From CAYJHC01 sp964369805 (lineage in GTDB: Bacteria > Bacillota > Clostridia > Peptostreptococcales > Anaerovoracaceae): DNA of 57,093 nt. Location of the stretch: NCBI GenBank assembly GCA_964369805.1, contig CAYJFM010000008.1:1-57093 (forward strand). Reading direction: 5' to 3'. Made by a program: the position numbers and the translations under genes. The notes beneath the pieces were generated by a model. That model made no database searches. It saw only the letters and a list, made by a program, of their open reading frames with translations, and was not told the origin of the DNA. Positions 18,401 to 26,818 of the stretch are shown one piece after another; position 1 is the stretch's first letter, and the number at the start of each line of letters is the position of its first letter.

Positions 18401-19666
18401 CATAACTTGAACCTTTAAACCTCTAACTTTTCCATTTTCATCAGAAATAATCTCAAGAGGAGATCTAAGGTTTTTAAAAATCACGCCCTCTTCTTCTGCT
18501 TCAATTATTTCTATTTTATCTGCTGGCATCTCATCTTTTGTCCTTCTATAGACATTATATATTTCTTTTGCCCCTAGCCTAACTGATGTTCTTACAGCAT
18601 CCATGGCAGTATTACCACCACCAATTACCGCGACTTTATTACCAATTTTAAATTCTTTTCTATTTGCAATTATTTCAAGAAACTCTATTCCCCCAATAAC
18701 CCCTTCTAAGTTTTCACCTTCAATCCCAACTGAACTTGATTTCCATGCGCCAACTCCGATTATAACCGCATCATTTAATTCTCTCAGCTTTTGAAATTTT
18801 TCTACTGAGTCAATCTTAGAACTATATTTAATATTCACACCTAAGTCTTCAATTAACTTTATTTCTGCATCCAATATATGATTTGGCAGCCTATATTCTG
18901 GGATTCCATATCTAAGCATACCTCCACCTTTAGGCATCCCTTCGTACACTGTAACATCATGACCCTTTTGCCTTAAGTAATATGCAGCAGAAAGCCCCAT
19001 TGGTCCCGCTCCTATTATTGCTACCTTTTTACCTGTTTCTTCCGCTACTGGAGGCATATATGGATTTTCGGAATATAAATCAATATCTGCAGCATATCGT
19101 TTTAGCCACATGATTGGAACTGCGTCTGTTATATATCCCCTCCTACAGCTATCCTCACAGGGATGTGGACATACTCGACCAATCGCAGAGGGAAGAGGAA
19201 TTTTTTCTTTTATAAGCTCTATGGCACCACTAAGATTACCATTTTTAATGAGATTTACATAGCCTTGACAATCAGTTTCTCCTGGGCAATTTGTCATGCA
19301 GGGTGGTCTACAAGATCCCCTGTGATCTGCAAAATGTAAGGCAAGTATTTTATTTTGTCTTAAAATAACTTCCTCCGAGTTTGTAATTATTTGCATTCCT
19401 GATATGACTTCAGTTTCACAGGCTTTTACAATGCATTTATGATCTATAAAATCAAAAGAAGAGGGGTCAATTCCCCTCTCAGTATTATCTATTTCAACTA
19501 GGCAAATTCCACAATTTCCCTCTTTTTCTATTCTTTCATCATAACAGAAATTGTGTATATGTATTCCCACTCTCTTAGCAGCCTTTAATATAGATTCACC
19601 TTCTACACATGTAATGTCTCTACCATTAATTGTTACTACTATTCCTTGTTTATTACTTACACCCAT
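15464..19666 (-). CDS. Selenocysteine formate dehydrogenase fused to NuoG-like and GltD-like modules
   Basis: Read through the in-frame UGA at 17087-17089 as selenocysteine this is one 1400-residue protein; UGA is residue 860. The context VDHCARL-U-HSSTVAGLA is the classic FdhF/FdhA active site. Domains in order: 2Fe-2S ferredoxin-like (Cys 41, 52, 55), NuoG-type His/Cys cluster (H111 with Cys 119, 123, 127), GltD-like FAD/NAD(P)-binding oxidoreductase (GAGPMG at 219-224, second GGGNTAMD loop), two 4Fe-4S motifs (CIGCGNC from 644, CVSCGQC from 693), then the molybdopterin domain (CPYCGVGC from 728, Sec860, C-terminal MGD-binding domain). This suggests NAD(P)H- or ferredoxin-linked formate oxidation or CO2 reduction in a single chain. 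The start at 19666 has AGAGGAA upstream. Confidence 0.93.
17047..17089 (-). promoter_or_regulatory. Bacterial SECIS element with recoded UGA
   Basis: The UGA (17087-17089) is followed 13 bases later by a stem TTGCA, loop GGTCT, stem TGCAA (17059-17073). An outer TTCCT/AGGAA stem (17080-17084 with 17047-17051) encloses it. The GGUCU loop is the same as in E. coli fdhF, where it binds SelB. This supports decoding as selenocysteine. Confidence 0.88.
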
Positions 19667-19779
19667 ATTACATTCCTCTTTTAATTATTATATAAGCTAT
19701 ACTTTCACCTACATTTTCGTATTAAAGTTCACTATCTTCCTCACTGCAAAACATATCACAGAATAATTATTTTAGAAAA

Positions 19780-19965
19780 ATAAAACAGGCCCAAATTGCC
19801 GTCAGATGGTGTTCACGACCTATCTTTTAGATAGGTGGGTGTCCCGTCAACTGCGCTGACGTCCCTTCTGAGAGGGCTTGCCATTTGCAAATCAAGTTCT
19901 GACTCCCTTTGTTGTGATGTAGGTTGACTACCATTCTTAACTAACAATCCAGGTCTTATCTTTGT
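19780..19965 (-). ncRNA. ssrS: Structured RNA, probable 6S RNA (SsrS)
   Basis: About 180 nt bounded by a consensus promoter and a T-rich 3' end. The 5' end (AGACCTGGATTGTT near 19955-19942) pairs over about 12-14 positions with the 3' end (GGCAATTTGGGCCT near 19787-19800) to form a long closing stem. Inside, an ACCTATCT/AGATAGGT hairpin lies on the 3' side of an open region. Length, rod-like closure and the 3'-side hairpin fit Firmicute 6S RNA, the sigma-70 RNA polymerase regulator. No open reading frame of note. I could not align it to a model, so another class remains possible. Confidence 0.58.
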
Positions 19966-19971
19966 AAATTT

Positions 19972-20000
19972 ATTTTACTATTTTTAATTCTAAAGGTCAA
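19972..20000 (-). promoter_or_regulatory. Promoter of the 6S-like RNA
   Basis: Minus strand TTGACC (19995-20000), 17-bp spacer, TAAAAT (19972-19977). The predicted start near 19965 places the RNA's closing stem about 10 nt downstream. Confidence 0.7.
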
Positions 20001-20011
20001 TATATTTTATA

Positions 20012-20050
20012 TAAAAAAAATGAGAAAACACAAGTTTACATATGTGTTTT
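20012..20050 (-). terminator. Terminator of the CDP-glycerol transferase-like gene
   Basis: AAAACACA and TGTGTTTT arms (8 bp) around a 10-base loop, followed on the minus strand by CTCA and eight T. It lies between the stop at 20107 and the 6S promoter. Confidence 0.8.
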
Positions 20051-20106
20051 TTCCCTTTTTCTTTTTGCATTTATTGTTTATTTTTCAACATTTTTTTGAA
20101 TTTAAA

Positions 20107-21249
20107 TTATTTCTTTTCCAATAATTGCACAATAGACTTCCCTATTTTTTCTGACTGTTTTTCATCTGTAAGTTCAATATACTTCTCTGTAAATTTTCTT
20201 TGCTTCTCTCTGTAATATGAGTCCGTTGCTTTAGCTATCCCTTCATTAATCACCTTTGCCTCTAGCACAACCGGCCCTGGCATATCATTTACATAATCTA
20301 CCGTTAATCCTCTAGTTTTTTTATAATTTTCAAGATCATAAGCAAATAAAACTATTGGCTTTTTTAAAATGCCAGCCTCATATACTATAGCAGAGTAATC
20401 CGAAATAACAACATCCGCTGCCATCATCATGGATTGAGTAGAGTATGCCTTCTCAATTAAAACACCTTCTTCAGAAATACCCTTTGGAACTTCTATTGAG
20501 GGATGCAGTTTCACAAGCAGATTATATCTAGTCAGGTCAATCTCATCAATTAACATCTTTAAACCTAATAAATCCTCCTCTGTGCTTCTAAAAGTTGGAG
20601 CATATATTACATTAACTTTTCCATCATCAAAATATTTTGGAAAATCTAATTTTATTTTTTCTTTTTCTGCTTCTATATAATCTAAATCCCTAAGTATATC
20701 TACTACTGGAAGTGGATTTACTTCTAAGATATCTTCGCTACAGTTATATGCCTTTGCAAAGATGGGCATTAAAGCCTTGCTGCTTACTAAGGCCTTTGTA
20801 TATCCATTATGCATTTTCATACCATAAGCTAGATCATTGCTACTTCCCTCTTCCTTACCTATAGCAAGGTAACCAAACTCTTTGACAGCTCCAAGTGAGT
20901 GCCATATCTGGATTATCTCAAGGCCTTCTTTGTGCTTTAAAACAGAGGCTAAAATACAATATCCATCTATTACTATTATTTTGGAACTTCCTATATGTCG
21001 CATTTGCGCAATCATATGCCCTGCATAAGCAATTTTTCCTGCAAAATTTTTTCCCATTTTTTTACAAAGAAAAACAGTTTCCAAGTTGCAGTTTTGTTTT
21101 TTTATCCCCTCTTCAATAAGTTTGAAGTCAAGTGAAACATTATCTGATTGCCTCGAAATAAAGGTAATTTTATTTTTTCTAGTTTGCATCTTAAATGGTA
21201 TATATACAATATTTAAGCAAAAGATTATTATTTTTGTAATAATTTTCAT
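20107..21249 (-). CDS. CDP-glycerol glycerophosphotransferase family protein
   Basis: A 380-residue protein with an N-terminal hydrophobic anchor and the family markers IIQIWHSLGAVKEFG, NVIYAPTFR, LLVKLHPSI and a late VISDYSAIVYEAGIL segment, as in TagB/TagF-like enzymes that add glycerol phosphate units in teichoic acid synthesis. The catalytic His residues in WHS and KLHP are present. It stands alone with its own terminator, so it may be a decoration enzyme rather than part of a teichoic acid operon. A similar fold occurs in other polysaccharide-modifying glycosyltransferases. Confidence 0.8.
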   Translation of the reverse strand: MKIITKIIIFCLNIVYIPFKMQTRKNKITFISRQSDNVSLDFKLIEEGIKKQNCNLETVFLCKKMGKNFAGKIAYAGHMIAQMRHIGSSKIIVIDGYCILASVLKHKEGLEIIQIWHSLGAVKEFGYLAIGKEEGSSNDLAYGMKMHNGYTKALVSSKALMPIFAKAYNCSEDILEVNPLPVVDILRDLDYIEAEKEKIKLDFPKYFDDGKVNVIYAPTFRSTEEDLLGLKMLIDEIDLTRYNLLVKLHPSIEVPKGISEEGVLIEKAYSTQSMMMAADVVISDYSAIVYEAGILKKPIVLFAYDLENYKKTRGLTVDYVNDMPGPVVLEAKVINEGIAKATDSYYREKQRKFTEKYIELTDEKQSEKIGKSIVQLLEKK

Positions 21250-21337
21250 CTATACACCCAATCTCTAATTACTGTTACAACTTTTTTCTTAACATGCGAT
21301 CAGTAGAGCTTTTCTTCTACGCACACTCTCTTCTCAT

Positions 21338-22027
21338 CTAAGTTCTTTTTTCAATTAAACACTTTAATTCTTTATGGTATAAGTCCATGTCTAGTGTTTG
21401 AAGTTCTGTCCTCTGGTTTAGTAACAAGTCTGGAACATATCTTGGAATTTTGTTTCCAATTGCCATTGATTTAATACATGTAACACATTGTACAGCTACC
21501 TCCTCACAAGGCATTTGCTTGGCTCTTTTTTTCTGCAACTCATTAAGCTTATCAATTGAAATTTTACCATAAAAATTATCTCCACAACAAATTGACCTAG
21601 CTCCTGAAAATTCTGACTCTATAATATCAATATTCATTTTTCCCAAAACATTTCTTAAAGCTAAATGTTCTTCCTCTCTGTCTTTATAACCGCAAGAATC
21701 ATGAACTGATAAAGTGAGCCCCTTGTAGTTGGGTAATTCAAGTTCCTCAATAGAGTCTAAAACCTCCCATAAAGATATGGTTTTAACATCATTATGCATG
21801 TTTCTAAATCTTGAATCGCAGCCTGAGCAAATATTAATTATTATGCTATCTTTAGGCAATTTATGACTATGATGGCAGCAGGTGTCATGAATTTTTATCT
21901 TCGGATAGTATTTCAATAACATATTATAAATCAGGTCTCTGATTTTAGGTTTGTATAATATAGTTGCACAACCTGGATTCCAGTATAGATTTTCACTATC
22001 TAACTCATTTATCTTTGCTATCTTCAT
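21338..22027 (-). CDS. CCG-domain (Fe-S)-binding protein, HdrB/GlpC-like
   Basis: A 229-residue soluble protein with cysteine motifs resembling two CCG domains: HDTCCHH with ICSGCDSRF, then VHDSCGYK, SICCGDNFYG and VQCVTCIK. In heterodisulfide reductase HdrB and the glycolate/lactate/glycerol-3-phosphate oxidase subunits this arrangement binds an unusual Fe-S cluster or mediates electron transfer to thiols. There is no partner flavoprotein or ferredoxin gene beside it, so its redox partner is unknown. It lies 41 bases downstream of the MATE gene. Confidence 0.7.
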   Translation of the reverse strand: MKIAKINELDSENLYWNPGCATILYKPKIRDLIYNMLLKYYPKIKIHDTCCHHSHKLPKDSIIINICSGCDSRFRNMHNDVKTISLWEVLDSIEELELPNYKGLTLSVHDSCGYKDREEEHLALRNVLGKMNIDIIESEFSGARSICCGDNFYGKISIDKLNELQKKRAKQMPCEEVAVQCVTCIKSMAIGNKIPRYVPDLLLNQRTELQTLDMDLYHKELKCLIEKRT

Positions 22028-22068
22028 TGTTTTACCCCTCTTTTTTCATTAGGATAATTATAGCATAT

Positions 22069-23421
22069 TTACTTATGTAAAACATCGCCTTTAATTTTTT
22101 TCCACATTAGTAAAGCAACTATAAAGGTTGCTATAGCTGCCATGGTTTGAGCTATAAACATTCCATAAAGTCCGATTACCTGTGAAAGTACTAAAAAGAA
22201 TATTATTGGAAACACAAGGGATTCCAGACTCATTAGAATTATTGATTCTTTAGGTTTTTCAAATGATGTTAAAAATGTTCCTACCACTAAATTAAACCAT
22301 GTAAAAATATATGATGGTGCATATAGCAATAATCCTGTTGTTGCTATTTCAATCATTTCGCTATCGCCTTCATTTGCAAAGAGTGAAACTAAAAAATCGG
22401 GAAATATCATAATTATTACTAATGCCAGTAGAGAAACGACCATTGACATTACACTTACTTTTTTGAAAGTTTCCTTAACTCTAGCATGGTTTTTTGCACC
22501 AAAGTTAAAGCTGATTATAGGTTGAATGGAAACTATTATCCCAACAAGCACAGGCATTAGTAACATTTCAATGTAGGTTATAATAGACATAGCTGCAACA
22601 GCGCTTCCACCTGCAATAGAGAGTAGTAAAGCATTTGTTATAATACCCATAATTGCCCCAGAAACACTTTCAAAAAAACCAGAGCTTCCATTATAAATTA
22701 TCATTTTAATATCACTAAAAGGTATTCTTGGGTTTCCAAATCTAAGAGCCAATTTTTTACCGATAAAAGGCATTACAGATATAATTGATCCTGCTGTCAT
22801 AGAAATTACTGTTGCAAGGGCTGCAAAAGAAATTCCAAGACCCAAGTGAACTATAAACAATATATTTAGCCCAATATTAATTATTGAAACAAGTATATTT
22901 ATGTACATACTACTCTTTATTTTGCCACAAATTCTTAAATAATTATCAAAGGCAAAAAGAGGAGCAATTATTGGAAGAGCAGGTATAAATACCTTTATAT
23001 AATCATATGCAAGGATAGCAAGGTTTTCATCTTTTATTAAAGCAAATATAACAGGCCTTGCAAGTAAGAGACCGATTATAGCAGCTACTACACCTACTCC
23101 TACAATCATAACTGTGCTTGCCGTAAATGTTTTGGAAGCAGCTTTCTCTCTTCCTTCGCCAAGTAGAATACCCACACGCACACTAGACCCACCTGCAATC
23201 AGCTCAATTAATCCAAAGACAATTAACATAATAGGCATCATCAAGTTTACAGCAGCAAGAGCATTACTACCAATGAAGTTACCCATAAAGACTCCATCTA
23301 CTACCATATTTATAGAACCTACTATCATAGTGATGATTCCAGGTATAGCTAATTTTCTTATTAGTGTTCCAACTGGCGTTGAGCCATAATCTAGTATTTT
23401 GTTTTCCGTTTTAGTTTTCAT
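22069..23421 (-). CDS. MATE-family efflux transporter
   Basis: A 450-residue protein with about 12 membrane helices and the MATE pattern: N-terminal PVGTLIRKLAIPGIITMIVG, NMVVDGVFMGNFIG, then VRVGILLGEG and the QPIISFNFGA segment in the second half. It likely exports cationic or hydrophobic drugs with Na+ or H+. It lies downstream of a TetR gene on the same strand, with a matching operator in the 88-bp gap, so expression is probably drug-inducible through that regulator. Confidence 0.9.
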   Translation of the reverse strand: MKTKTENKILDYGSTPVGTLIRKLAIPGIITMIVGSINMVVDGVFMGNFIGSNALAAVNLMMPIMLIVFGLIELIAGGSSVRVGILLGEGREKAASKTFTASTVMIVGVGVVAAIIGLLLARPVIFALIKDENLAILAYDYIKVFIPALPIIAPLFAFDNYLRICGKIKSSMYINILVSIINIGLNILFIVHLGLGISFAALATVISMTAGSIISVMPFIGKKLALRFGNPRIPFSDIKMIIYNGSSGFFESVSGAIMGIITNALLLSIAGGSAVAAMSIITYIEMLLMPVLVGIIVSIQPIISFNFGAKNHARVKETFKKVSVMSMVVSLLALVIIMIFPDFLVSLFANEGDSEMIEIATTGLLLYAPSYIFTWFNLVVGTFLTSFEKPKESIILMSLESLVFPIIFFLVLSQVIGLYGMFIAQTMAAIATFIVALLMWKKIKGDVLHK

Positions 23422-23456
23422 TTGTAACCTTTCTTTCCTTGTCTTCAGTTTTCATT

Positions 23457-23474
23457 CAGCCGAACGGTCAGTAC
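23457..23474 (-). promoter_or_regulatory. Putative TetR operator in front of the MATE gene
   Basis: On the minus strand GTACTGACCGTTCGGCTG. It matches 12 of 18 positions of the site before tetR, sharing GTAC and the GACCG core. It lies 36 bp before the MATE start. Confidence 0.55.
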
Positions 23475-23509
23475 AATTATTGATAAAAATAATTGCCCTA
23501 TATGGGCAT

Positions 23510-24088
23510 TTATTCTTTAAACATTCCTTCAACTATTTTAGTTATAACTTTTATTGCGTTAATTGGCATGCTATGAAGAAGCACCGTATCAAGTCCTATA
23601 AATGTGGTAATCAAGATTTCCGTGTTCAGTTCGACGTCAAAACCTTCTGGGTAAGCTCCTATTTTCACACCATGCTCTAAACTCGACTTAAGAAACAAGT
23701 GAATTTCATCTGTACTTTTCTCTACAAATTCTCTAACTTCAGAGACTCGTTCTACTTGCACATCTATTTCAGCACATACCTTTCTAAGGTTTTCATCCTT
23801 TAGATAGCTTTCTACAACCTCAACACAAAGGTTCTTCATGTATTCTTTGTATTCTTCTATTTCTGAAATATTCTTCAAATCTATAATATTCTCATCTAGT
23901 CCAGAAACATAGCTTCTCTTTACAATTTCAAGTAATAACTGTTCTTTACTCTCATAAAAATGGTAAAAGGAAGATTTAGTTACCCCTACATTTTTACAAA
24001 TTTTATTTATTGAAGCTTTTTCATATCCTACACTTGCCATAAGATCATACATAGAATTAATGAGTTTTTCTGCTGTGTTTTTTCCCAT
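23510..24088 (-). CDS. TetR-family regulator of the MATE pump
   Basis: A 192-residue protein with an N-terminal helix-turn-helix (SINKICKNVGVTKSSFYHFY, about 25-44) followed by the KEQLLLEIV helix typical of TetR, and a variable C-terminal ligand domain. The start is placed at ATG 24088 because AAAGG lies seven bases upstream; ATG 24103 is in frame but has no site. A near-palindromic operator lies just upstream and a related one precedes the MATE gene, consistent with autoregulation and repression of the pump. Confidence 0.88.
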   Translation of the reverse strand: MGKNTAEKLINSMYDLMASVGYEKASINKICKNVGVTKSSFYHFYESKEQLLLEIVKRSYVSGLDENIIDLKNISEIEEYKEYMKNLCVEVVESYLKDENLRKVCAEIDVQVERVSEVREFVEKSTDEIHLFLKSSLEHGVKIGAYPEGFDVELNTEILITTFIGLDTVLLHSMPINAIKVITKIVEGMFKE

Positions 24089-24106
24089 TTTATAACCTTT
24101 CATTAT

Positions 24107-24124
24107 GTACCAATCGGTCGGTAC
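24107..24124 (-). promoter_or_regulatory. Putative TetR autoregulatory operator
   Basis: GTACCGACCGATTGGTAC on the minus strand is an inverted repeat (GTACC/GGTAC arms, ACCGA/TTGGT inner), a typical TetR-type site. It lies 19 bp upstream of the tetR start. Confidence 0.65.
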
Positions 24125-24202
24125 TATTTAAGTATACCAAATAATTTAATATTGTCAACAGTTTTGTTAATTTCCTCAGGCTCATTTTTAAACCCATACT
24201 TC

Positions 24203-24252
24203 AAAAAAACCGACCTTCTAGCTTAGGTCTTTCTCTAAACTTTGAAGGCCGG
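24203..24252 (-). terminator. Terminator downstream of the ferritin repeat array
   Basis: CCGGCCTTC (24244-24252) and GAAGGTCGG (24210-24218) on the minus strand form a 9-bp stem with one G-U pair around a 25-base loop, followed by seven T. It ends the ferritin transcript after the hairpin array. Confidence 0.85.
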
Positions 24253-24270
24253 CACATCGCTAAGTTGATT

Positions 24271-24548
24271 CGACTATTTTGAAATCATCGGNNNNNNNNN
24301 NNNNNNNNNNNNNNNNNNNNNNNNNNNNNNNNNNNNNNNNNNNNNNNNNNNNNNNNNNNNNNNNNNNNNNNNNNNNNNNNNNNNNNNNNNNGCCCTAACC
24401 ACGCAAGCGCGTTAGGCCTTTGCCTCGATTATTTTGAAATCATCGGTGCGCCCTAACCACGCAAGCGCGTTAGGCCTTTGCCTCGATTATTTTGAAATCA
24501 TCGGCACGCCCTAACCACGCAAGCGCGTTAGGCCTTTGCCTCGATTAT
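24271..24548 (-). repeat. 58-bp tandem hairpin repeat array
   Basis: Three near-identical 58-bp units start (plus strand) at 24392, 24450 and 24508. A partial degenerate copy (24271-24291) lies on the other side of a 100-N gap, so the true copy number is higher. On the minus strand each unit holds a stem CCTAAC-GCG with a G-CUUG-C tetraloop and GTTAGG, plus an outer ATC..GGC/GCC..GAT pairing. Units differ mainly at a TGC/CAC triplet (24447-24449 against 24505-24507). The array starts exactly at the ferritin stop codon and ends before a terminator, so it lies in that gene's 3' untranslated region. Its GC content is far above the surroundings. Confidence 0.9.
24292..24391. other. Assembly gap (100 N)
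   Basis: Run of exactly 100 N inside the tandem repeat, the usual placeholder for a gap of unknown size; probably a collapsed repeat. Confidence 1.
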
Positions 24549-25057
24549 AACGTTAGTGATGGCGCTACGTATACTCTAGCTGCTTGTTCTGCATCTAGCA
24601 TGTATAGCCCCTTACTATCTCCACCAAATAATTCAAATTTCCTAATTAAAGTAGATGCTGTATCTTCCTCTTCCGCCTGTTCTTTAACGAACCAATCTAG
24701 AAACTGCATAGTTCTAAAGTCCTTTGCTTCATAGGCTGCTGCATAAATATTATTAATTAATGCAGTTACATACTCTTCATGTTTTAGAGCTTCTTTTAGT
24801 GGTGTATCAAAAGCATCAAATTCTACATCTGGTTTTCCAATTGCCTCAAGAGTTACCTCTTCCCCATTCATTTGCAAGTACTCCATGAATAATAATGCGT
24901 GATCTCTTTCTTCCATTGCTTGAATCTTATACCAATTTGCAAAGCCATCAAGCCCTTCATTTTTGTAGTAAATCGACATATCAAGATAAAGATATGCTGA
25001 ATAAAACTCTTTATTTACCTGCTCATTTAATAATCTACTTACTTCTTTTGTCATCAT
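24545..25057 (-). CDS. Ferritin (FtnA-like)
   Basis: A 170-residue four-helix-bundle protein with the ferroxidase ligands visible: E in NKEFYSAYLYLDMS, EERDHALLF (E-x-x-H) and the later KEQAEEEDTAS. It matches bacterial non-haem ferritins in length and in the LNEQVNKE start. It stores iron and detoxifies Fe(II) with oxidants. The start is set at 25057 because AAAGGAGG lies eight bases before it; the longer frame to 25081 would include that site. An inverted repeat lies upstream and the hairpin array downstream. Confidence 0.93.
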   Translation of the reverse strand: MMTKEVSRLLNEQVNKEFYSAYLYLDMSIYYKNEGLDGFANWYKIQAMEERDHALLFMEYLQMNGEEVTLEAIGKPDVEFDAFDTPLKEALKHEEYVTALINNIYAAAYEAKDFRTMQFLDWFVKEQAEEEDTASTLIRKFELFGGDSKGLYMLDAEQAARVYVAPSLTL

Positions 25058-25086
25058 AATAAATTCCTCCTTTAGATGCATTTTTT

Positions 25087-25100
25087 AACTTTCTAAAGTT
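25087..25100. promoter_or_regulatory. Inverted repeat upstream of ferritin
   Basis: AACTTTCTAAAGTT, 6-bp perfect arms around a 2-bp centre, about 30 bp before the ferritin start. Candidate operator or leader element; it does not match Fur or PerR consensus closely. Confidence 0.35.
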
Positions 25101-25142
25101 CACAATTATCGCCAATTTTTTCTTAGTAATAGTATATTTAAA

Positions 25143-26297
25143 CTAGATATATCTACTAGTTATTTCATTAATTCTAATATCCCATTGATAGTCATCAGGT
25201 TTTTCTGCAATTTTCTCTTTGAATCCCTTAACAATTTCCTCATCTAAATCTTGTATATCATCTAAACTTAAGGCCATATTTGACCTTCTTGCCATCTGGT
25301 ATATTTTTCTTGTTTCATCATCTAACGCTAGGTACTTATCAATGGTTTTTAGCATCTTCTTTTTATCTTTACTTAGAGATCCTTCCACCTCCATAAGAAG
25401 ATTTACCATATGGTCACTTTTAACTACTGTATTTCCCTCTCCGCCTTCACTAATTACTGTTCTAATTTCTTTCACTTTATCATCATCACTTGCAATTTTG
25501 AATTGACCATTTTGGAAGTCTTCGTAAAGCTGTGTTCCATATTTAACAGCCGTAGTTCTAATTCTCAGAAAGTCAGGTTCACACTCCTTAATCACCCTAG
25601 CCATCCCCTCAGCATTTTGTTTTGAGAAAGCTTTTCCTCCAATGCCTGGCATAAAGTAAACCGAAAACTCAATCCCTGCTTCTTTAACTTTCTTTCCGGC
25701 CAGAATTTCTTCTTCAGCAGTGACTCCTTTATTAATCAAAGCAAGTACCTCATCGTCACCTGACTCATATCCAGAATGTATTCTAGTAAGTCCACTCATT
25801 CTAAGGGTTTTAAGATCTTCAACTGACATTTTCGCTAAATTTTCAGCTCTCCCATAAGAAGTAATTCTTTCGATATGGGGAAAAGTTTGTTTCAAATAAT
25901 CCAAAACTTCTGTTAGCCTTCCTTCAGAAAGAATCATAGCATTTCCATCCTGTAAAAATACGGTCTTTCCTCCATTTATTAACCAAGTTGCAACCATATA
26001 AAAGCACTGTTTATGTTCACCTTGAAGGCTTGCCAATGTAATATTGATTTTTTCAAAATCAAAGCTACCATCTTCATTTAAGCTTTCTAATGCAAGATCT
26101 CTATAACCTGCCATACTATCAATAGTGGCTTTTACATCAATAACAGAAAAAGCCTTGAACTTGGTCCCCCTGTATAAATTACAAAACTTACATCTATTCC
26201 AAGTACACCCTGCAGTAATTTGAAGTAAAAGGCTTCCTGCTTCGCTAGGTGGCCTTATAGGTCCTGTATTAAAGGGTTTAAGTAAGCTTCTTTCCAT
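25143..26297 (-). CDS. Radical SAM protein (CX4CX2C type)
   Basis: A 384-residue protein with ITAGCTWNRCKFCNLY near residue 31, whose Cys spacing (CX4CX2C) is that of a recognised clostridial radical SAM group. It also has a GYESGDDEVL segment and an aspartate-rich C-terminal helix. The sequence predicts a 4Fe-4S cluster and SAM cleavage, but the substrate is unknown; related proteins are generally annotated only as radical SAM. It starts three bases after the stop of the thioesterase gene, so the two are cotranscribed. Confidence 0.85.
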   Translation of the reverse strand: MERSLLKPFNTGPIRPPSEAGSLLLQITAGCTWNRCKFCNLYRGTKFKAFSVIDVKATIDSMAGYRDLALESLNEDGSFDFEKINITLASLQGEHKQCFYMVATWLINGGKTVFLQDGNAMILSEGRLTEVLDYLKQTFPHIERITSYGRAENLAKMSVEDLKTLRMSGLTRIHSGYESGDDEVLALINKGVTAEEEILAGKKVKEAGIEFSVYFMPGIGGKAFSKQNAEGMARVIKECEPDFLRIRTTAVKYGTQLYEDFQNGQFKIASDDDKVKEIRTVISEGGEGNTVVKSDHMVNLLMEVEGSLSKDKKKMLKTIDKYLALDDETRKIYQMARRSNMALSLDDIQDLDEEIVKGFKEKIAEKPDDYQWDIRINEITSRYI

Positions 26298-26299
26298 AT

Positions 26300-26740
26300 C
26301 TATACTTCTTCTTTTTTATCTTTAAATGGCACAAAATCTCCTGAGCAAAGTGCCATAACAGCTTTTGTTTCAACATCTATTGCTTTAGAGTAAACCCTAA
26401 TTAAAGTTTTTCCAACATTTGAAATTTCACTTATAAAAGTGTACTTTCCCTTGTGAAGAGGCCTAACATAACTTACATTTACTCCAGCAGTTGTTACCAT
26501 TTTTCCTTCACCAAGGCAAGCATTAGCAGTAGCCCCCATAGCAATATCAAACATAGCAGCAATCACTCCTCCTTGAACCTCTCCCCTTCTGTTATACATC
26601 CACTCTTCTACTTCAAAAGAGATATATGACTTCAGTTCCTCATCATCAATTTTTTCCAAATTAGGTCTAAGGGTTTTTGTTAATTCTTCTTTTTCACAAA
26701 TATCATTTATGATCCACTCTAACATTTCTTTAAATTCCAT
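26300..26740 (-). CDS. PaaI-type hotdog thioesterase
   Basis: A 146-residue single hotdog domain with the PaaI/YdiI pattern VQGGVIAAMFDIAMGATA (catalytic Asp in the central helix) and GVNVSYVRPLHKGKYTF. It probably hydrolyses an acyl-CoA or aryl-CoA thioester. It is cotranscribed with the radical SAM gene. A strong terminator at 26819-26862 isolates it from the small peptide genes upstream. The physiological thioester is unknown. Confidence 0.82.
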   Translation of the reverse strand: MEFKEMLEWIINDICEKEELTKTLRPNLEKIDDEELKSYISFEVEEWMYNRRGEVQGGVIAAMFDIAMGATANACLGEGKMVTTAGVNVSYVRPLHKGKYTFISEISNVGKTLIRVYSKAIDVETKAVMALCSGDFVPFKDKKEEV

Positions 26741-26818
26741 AAAAATATCCTTTCTATATTTAACTAAGTTATAGTAAAAATTACTTTTCTACAATTAGTA
26801 TTATACTATAAATGCAAA

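Noticed and set aside
24392..24548. CRISPR-like array
   Set aside because: The whole 58-bp unit repeats, including what would be spacers; no variable spacers and no cas genes. It is a tandem hairpin repeat.
25087..25100. Fur or PerR box before ferritin
   Set aside because: The inverted repeat AACTTTCTAAAGTT does not fit either consensus; kept only as an unassigned operator candidate.
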